Assembly (NCBI RefSeq): GCF_029867415.1
Contig: NW_026705156.1
Location: 434,001-498,000 of the forward strand
Origin: Vicia villosa
Taxonomy: Eukaryota > Streptophyta > Magnoliopsida > Fabales > Fabaceae
Direction: 5' to 3'
DNA length: 64,000 nt
Below the pieces are notes generated by a model that saw only the letters and a program-made list of their open reading frames with translations, was not told the DNA's origin and ran no database searches. The translations under genes and the position numbers were made by a program. How positions within the stretch are numbered: the stretch's first letter is position 1; each line of letters starts with the position of its first letter. This document shows, piece by piece, positions 59,623 to 64,000 of this stretch.

Positions 59623-59975
59623 TGGAAACATCCTGCATACTCATATGATATGTTGTTTGTTACATGTATTCAACTCAGGGATGTGTCTGAATATTAATAT
59701 ACAAACAAACCTGCTTACAAATGTTGTGGTTTCCTGGTACATTAATTCATTATGGGGCCTGTCTGATTATCAACATCTGGACACACCCTACATACAAATA
59801 TGGTAGTGTTGTTTGGTACATGTATTCAATAAGAGATTTGACCACATATTAAAATTTGAAAACACTGCATATTAAATGCTCTGAGTACATGTATTTAGAT
59901 CAAGGTTTTGTCTAGACATTAACATATGGACAACTCCTAAATACACATTTGGTATAAAAACAAAGTATAGTTTCT
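59623..59975. repeat. Diverged minisatellite, period about 77 bp
   Basis: Units begin near 59623, 59701, 59778, 59855 and 59927 with TGGAxAxA(C/T)CCTxCATAC. They contain TTGTTTGGTACATGTATTCA and end TCTGAxTATTAACAT. Copies differ at 20-30 percent of sites by eye. Confidence 0.75.
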
Positions 59976-60164
59976 ATTATATGCACTTGCTACAAGATGA
60001 CTCATTTCAAATAAACACATTAATTTTTCATATAGTGTTGGGACACCAATTTTACCAAACAATCAGAGCTTGTTGAATATTATCACGTCATTTTTTAATC
60101 TCGTATAACCTCATGTAATCTTCCTTGTAAGATGTAACTTTTTAATAAAATTATTATAAATAAG

Positions 60165-60830
60165 TAGATGGTTCTCCTTTCCCCTTACCAGTTAAGGTTG
60201 AAACATTGCGAAATCCATAATTACCATCATTAGAAACATCTACAATTTTTCAATTTATTTTTGCATAAAAACAAGCATTTCTTCAATGTATTTGATTTTT
60301 TGTAAAGGTGAAGAGAACGATGAATACTATTGTGAGTACCCTTACAAGAATTTTTTTTGTCTATGAAAGAAGAGAATTCAGATAAAGTGATTCCAGATAT
60401 TCAAATAATGATGGTGGCCACTTTGTAGAATTATCACTATGATTCAAACTTTTTAAAAGCACCTTGAGTTTTTATCGGGTTGGAGAGATGTTTCATATAA
60501 GTAGTTTCTAGACACACTTTCTTATACGGATGCTCTTTGATGTGCAATTTCATGTTATAACTAGCTTTGAAAAGTTCTCTTTAATTATTTCTCATTCTAC
60601 CATAATAGAAATATTTAATTTACCATGCTTAATAACTCCATCATCGCCATCAAACTGAAGTATTTTCCAGTGCATGTTTATCTCATCCATAGTTATAGGT
60701 ATATAGAGTTTCATATTTTGAGCTATTACACAAGCACATGGAAGATTGTATATTCTTCAAAGTGTAAAACCACACTTAGAGCTATTTTGACCTGTTTTAT
60801 CTACTCACACAACTTCGTGATTAATAAATG
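60165..60830 (-). pseudogene. Second MULE-OTU relic
   Basis: Minus-strand translation gives MHWKILQFDGDDG, MKLHIKEHPYKKVCLETTYMK and, further on, VDVSNDGNYGFRNVSTL. These correspond one to one with the linker and OTU start of the element at 4342-7124. The catalytic cysteine codon is replaced by tyrosine (GNYGFR for GNCGFR). Frameshifts and stops are frequent; no transposase core remains. Confidence 0.75.
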
Positions 60831-60946
60831 TTAGTTCTCTGATTTTAGAGTTGGCTTAATTTTTGTAAAACAAATAAAAGGATTAGTATGTATAAATATA
60901 TAAGAACAATAGATACAACAAAGAGTCCCACTGTAATGATAGAACA

Positions 60947-61775
60947 TGTTATGTTTGAGCAATTCAACATCTGGAATAACATGTCACATGGGATGTTACG
61001 ACATTATGCCGAGCTGAAGTTAAGAATTAAATCTATGTGATTTAGTTACAACAGAAGATTGCAGGATATTCAGGGATATTGTGCAAATCAAATAAAGGCG
61101 CGATATATTATATGACAGGTCTGAAGAATCAATATGAAGATTTGAAGAACCATTCAGGAAAATCAAATCAGAATATTGAAGATTATATAGTTTCTAATTA
61201 TAGAGATATTTTTGGAAACTAACAGATTGAAGACATTGATTGTAGTATAAGTTACTGCTATATTGAAACAGTAAATTTGCTGTGATTGAAGGTCCAAATC
61301 CAGTTGGGTATAGGTTATAAATAGAAGACTTTATAACCTAGAAAAAAGAGACAACCACCGAGCATAAAAGATGTAGTCATTAGAGTTTGTCAAGGTAAAC
61401 CTCTCGGCTTGTGGGAAGGTTACCTATGTGATCCTCGAAGCCTGTAGGCAAGAGTATTGTTCTTGGAGGAAGCTTTGAAGTAACTCCAGGTTCGTGGTCA
61501 TAGTCAAGGTTCTTGGCTAGGGATTGTCATGGAAGTATGTCTTCCAAACTTTTAGATATTTGGGATTAGAAGGAGATGGATATTAGGCCGTTGCTACAGC
61601 TCCTGGGACTGGAGAACTGTACAACATCATTGCGATGATTGGAATTGGATAGGGATATTCCATATCTAGGAAGAAACTAGGTAGAAGGGTCATTGGGTAG
61701 GGATTAAGTGAGGGTTAGCTTGAGACTACTTTAACTCTGAATTAATATCGCTGATAGTGGATTATTAAAAAATCA
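60947..61775 (+). mobile_element. Probable copia LTR fragment
   Basis: It begins TGTTATGTTTGAGCAATT and contains TATAAATA (61316-61323) followed by a leader with CTCGGCTTGTGGGAAGG and CTGTAGGCAAGAGTATTG. It runs to CGCTGATAGTGGATTATT. The organisation (U3, TATA, transcribed leader) suggests an LTR, but ends and TSD are unresolved. Confidence 0.45.
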
Positions 61776-62467
61776 TTTTTGAATTTTTTTTTTTGAAAAA
61801 AAATTTGTTTTTGAATATGTTTTAATTTTAAATAATGTATATTTATGTTGTAAGATGTCAAAATTAATTTTTTTTATTTTAAAAAATAAATTAAATTTTT
61901 TTATAATATTTTGAAAAATATTTTTATAAAAATTATTATTAAAAATATATTGTGCGGGTATAGGGTGAGGTGGATAGTGAGATACCCGTGCCTACATCGA
62001 TACCCGCTTATTTTAATGAGTATTTATGCGTGTTCGTATCCGTATTTATTTTACGGGATTTTATCCTTTATAATTTTCTTTTATGGGTACTCATAGAATA
62101 TGGGCCAAATTATCTTGTATATTAGTTTATCTATGTTCTTTTATTTTGTTGTCACACACTTTAAATTGGTAGTTATAAGAACATTGGCAGATCATGTTTC
62201 TCTATATTTAATAGGCGCAATTCTAGCCACTATATTATTGAAACAATAATTAATAAATAATCTTTATAAAAGAATTAATTAATAATAAATAACGGAGAAA
62301 ATATAGAAAATCTACATGGGAATTATTATTTAATGGGTCTTATACAAAGCAAGACCAGTCCAAACTAAAAAATAAAAATAGCTATATTCAATTATGTTTA
62401 CGTGAATTGTGATATATCGGTTAGGTTTACGTAAATTGTGATTTCTTCTTTCTGTCTTGCTTGCTGA
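61776..62467. other. AT-rich spacer and 5' flank of cystatin-fold gene
   Basis: It contains a block with GCGGGTATAGGG, GATACCCGTGCC and GGGTACTCATAG (61955-62095), the GGGTATC-rich style of some nonautonomous DNA transposons. Ends were not identified. Confidence 0.4.
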
Positions 62468-63339
62468 ATGTCCATGGAATTGGACACCCTCTTGCCCGGC
62501 GTCACACAACATCCTCCTCCGGAAAGCTATGTAGAAATAGACAAGCGGCAGAAATTGGAACCGGAAGCAGAAGAAGAATCGGAATCACAATCCAATTCTG
62601 AATCTGAATCGGAATCGGAATGGGAACCGGAACCATGGAGTTTGAAACGCATTGAAGATTTAGTGGAGAGTGACTTCTATATGTATAACGACGACTCAAA
62701 TCCTTACCTTTTTTCTTGTTCGCGGTTTGAGTATAAGAATAAGGCACAGATTAAAAAAGAAGAGCAAGTAGAAAAGGCCGTGGCTGAATATGAGGAGCGC
62801 TCTCGTAACCTAACTGTTGGTTTCTTTTAATCTATTATACTTTTAATTTTACTTTCAATTTTGTTTTTGACTAACTTAACATCTATATTATGCATTGCAC
62901 AGCCCTTTGATGCTATCCCTGTGCCACCGTTAGCCAATATATTCGGTAATAACTGGCCCAAGCCCATTACCATTACTGATGATGTTCGCCCACTTCTCAT
63001 TCACCTCTCCAACCTTGCTTTGGAAATATACAATCAGGTTCCAAACGTCTCTCATTCACTGCCAATATATTATTCATTTATCAAGTTAAATATTCTAGTT
63101 CTAATATTTTATTCTTTATTTAGGGTACTGCAAATGCAAACTATGTGTTTAATGAAATTGTCAAAGCAACCTCTCAGTTTATTCCTTACGGCACTCATTA
63201 CATTACCTTTGAAGCAAAAGATGCTGCTCATGTTGATCCTTTCAACAGCCCTATCACAACTTTTCAGGCCCATGTATGGAACAGAAGGCCTGAAGAGGGA
63301 CAGCCTGTAGTCAAGTCATGTTCCATTAAGCCTAAATAA
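62468..63339 (+). CDS. Cystatin-fold protein with acidic N-terminus
   Basis: Three exons (62468-62815, 62903-63037, 63124-63339) join in frame to 232 aa. Residues 1-115 are charged, with a Glu/Ser run of about 40 residues and a KKEEQVEKAVAEYEERSR helix. Residues 117-232 carry a cystatin-like pattern: a helix with IHLSNLALEIYNQ, a strand with NYVFNEIVKATSQF, then HYITFEAKDAA and TTFQAHVWN, ending VKSCSIKPK. True phytocystatins have QxVxG at the position where this protein has QFIPYG, so protease inhibition is doubtful. Similar multi-exon proteins form families in legumes and Brassicaceae without assigned function. Intron borders are GT-AG and keep phase 0. Confidence 0.75.
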
Positions 63340-63533
63340 TACATGCTTATCGGAGACACAAAAAAATGGTGACAGTTCATAGTTTATTTGAATTTGTACA
63401 TGATTTTTACATTTAAAATATATCAGCCAAATTTCTTTTTAAGCAAATCACAATGATTACAATTTAAAAATAATAACAAATACGAGAAACATGGTGGCCA
63501 TATGACGGAGAAGTGAAGCTTTAAGTCACTTGT

Positions 63534-64000
63534 GTGTCTACACCATTGGTCGGAAGTAAGTGTGTCTCCATCCATATTTCAATACGTTTCAATACAAAGT
63601 GTGAAGAGTTGAAGACATATTCCAATGCATTGGATATTGTAAGCCAGAGGGTGTTGATGAAAAAGGTTTGGGAACTAATACATCTATCCACAATTTCTAC
63701 GTGTCCACCGTCGTTGAAGTACAAGCCAAAGAGGGGGTGTTAAGAAGAGTAGGAAAAGTCAAGAAAGTGACGTGCATCATGATCCTAGCCAGTAGGATTA
63801 TGTCGAGGGCTCGCAAGAGAGTCAGACTACGAAGATATCATGCATAAAATCAACAGCAAGTCCACTGTCATGTATGCCGATTTGTAGCCAATCATCCACC
63901 AAATCTTCAAGACATCTTTACTTGTCACAGTTCTCTGCTTTCTTACATCCATACATCAATGACATTGATGTTGGTGACAATGAAAATTGTGGTTTCCGTG
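63534..64000 (+). pseudogene. Third MULE-OTU relic, cut by the window end
   Basis: Plus-strand reading has SNALDIVSQRVLMKKVWELI and TCPPSLKYKPKRG, then a stop and frame change. A KKSRKSQESDVHHDPSQ stretch follows, then FSAFLHPYINDIDVGDNENCGFR, at the right edge. This is the linker and OTU start of a MULE-borne protein of another subfamily than the one at 3480-7680. The OTU cysteine is kept but DGNC reads NENC. The rest lies beyond the window. Confidence 0.7.

Overview
The window is plant nuclear DNA, most likely from a legume of the Medicago/Trifolium/pea group. That placement is an inference from the AT-rich intergenic DNA, GT-AG introns, and Ogre-like and SIRE/Maximus-like LTRs. I see no rRNA, tRNA gene, CRISPR array or bacterial feature.

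Six genes look intact. (1) SufE-like plastid Fe-S assembly factor, minus, 135-722, one exon. (2) GH27 beta-L-arabinopyranosidase/alpha-galactosidase, minus, 8244-11898; I resolved 14 coding exons giving 634 aa. (3) O-fucosyltransferase family protein, minus, 14103-21291, 11 exons, 554 aa. (4) Coilin, the Cajal-body scaffold, plus, 32512-39109, 13 exons, 647 aa. (5) MAP kinase phosphatase of the MKP1 type, minus, 39987-42128, one 713-aa exon. (6) A cystatin-fold protein, plus, 62468-63339, 3 exons, 232 aa. They do not form a pathway; they are ordinary plant genes between transposon-rich stretches.

The rest is a dense record of mobile DNA, much of it datable by target-site duplications (TSDs) visible in the sequence. 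1.5-2.3 kb: tandem TRIM array. 3.16-3.41 kb: Mutator-type MITE with a perfect 9-bp TSD. 3.5-7.7 kb: decayed MULE whose transposase is joined to an OTU-type cysteine protease domain, plus a small accessory ORF. Two more relics of OTU-bearing MULEs lie at 60.2-60.8 kb and 63.5-64.0 kb. 21.6-23.3 kb: a Helitron with correct ends and an internal repeat of about 180 bp, a Stowaway-like MITE and a second Helitron end. 23.3-32.1 kb: a Tat-type Ty3/gypsy relic (integrase on minus, antisense gypsy-type ORF on plus) split by a 4.76-kb Ogre-like solo LTR with TSD GTATG.

43-55.3 kb: a complete TRIM (TSD ACAAC), copia fragments, a 1.87-kb SIRE/Maximus-like solo LTR (TSD ACCTC), a pogo/Emigrant-like element, a LINE fragment split by a 1.29-kb solo LTR (TSD TCTTA), a SINE with an 11-bp TSD, and a gypsy relic whose two LTRs suggest a former LTR-sharing tandem. 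57.5-60 kb: plant-mobile-domain pseudogene followed by a 77-bp minisatellite. Three hAT-type MITEs with perfect 8-bp TSDs sit in introns of the O-fucosyltransferase and coilin genes.
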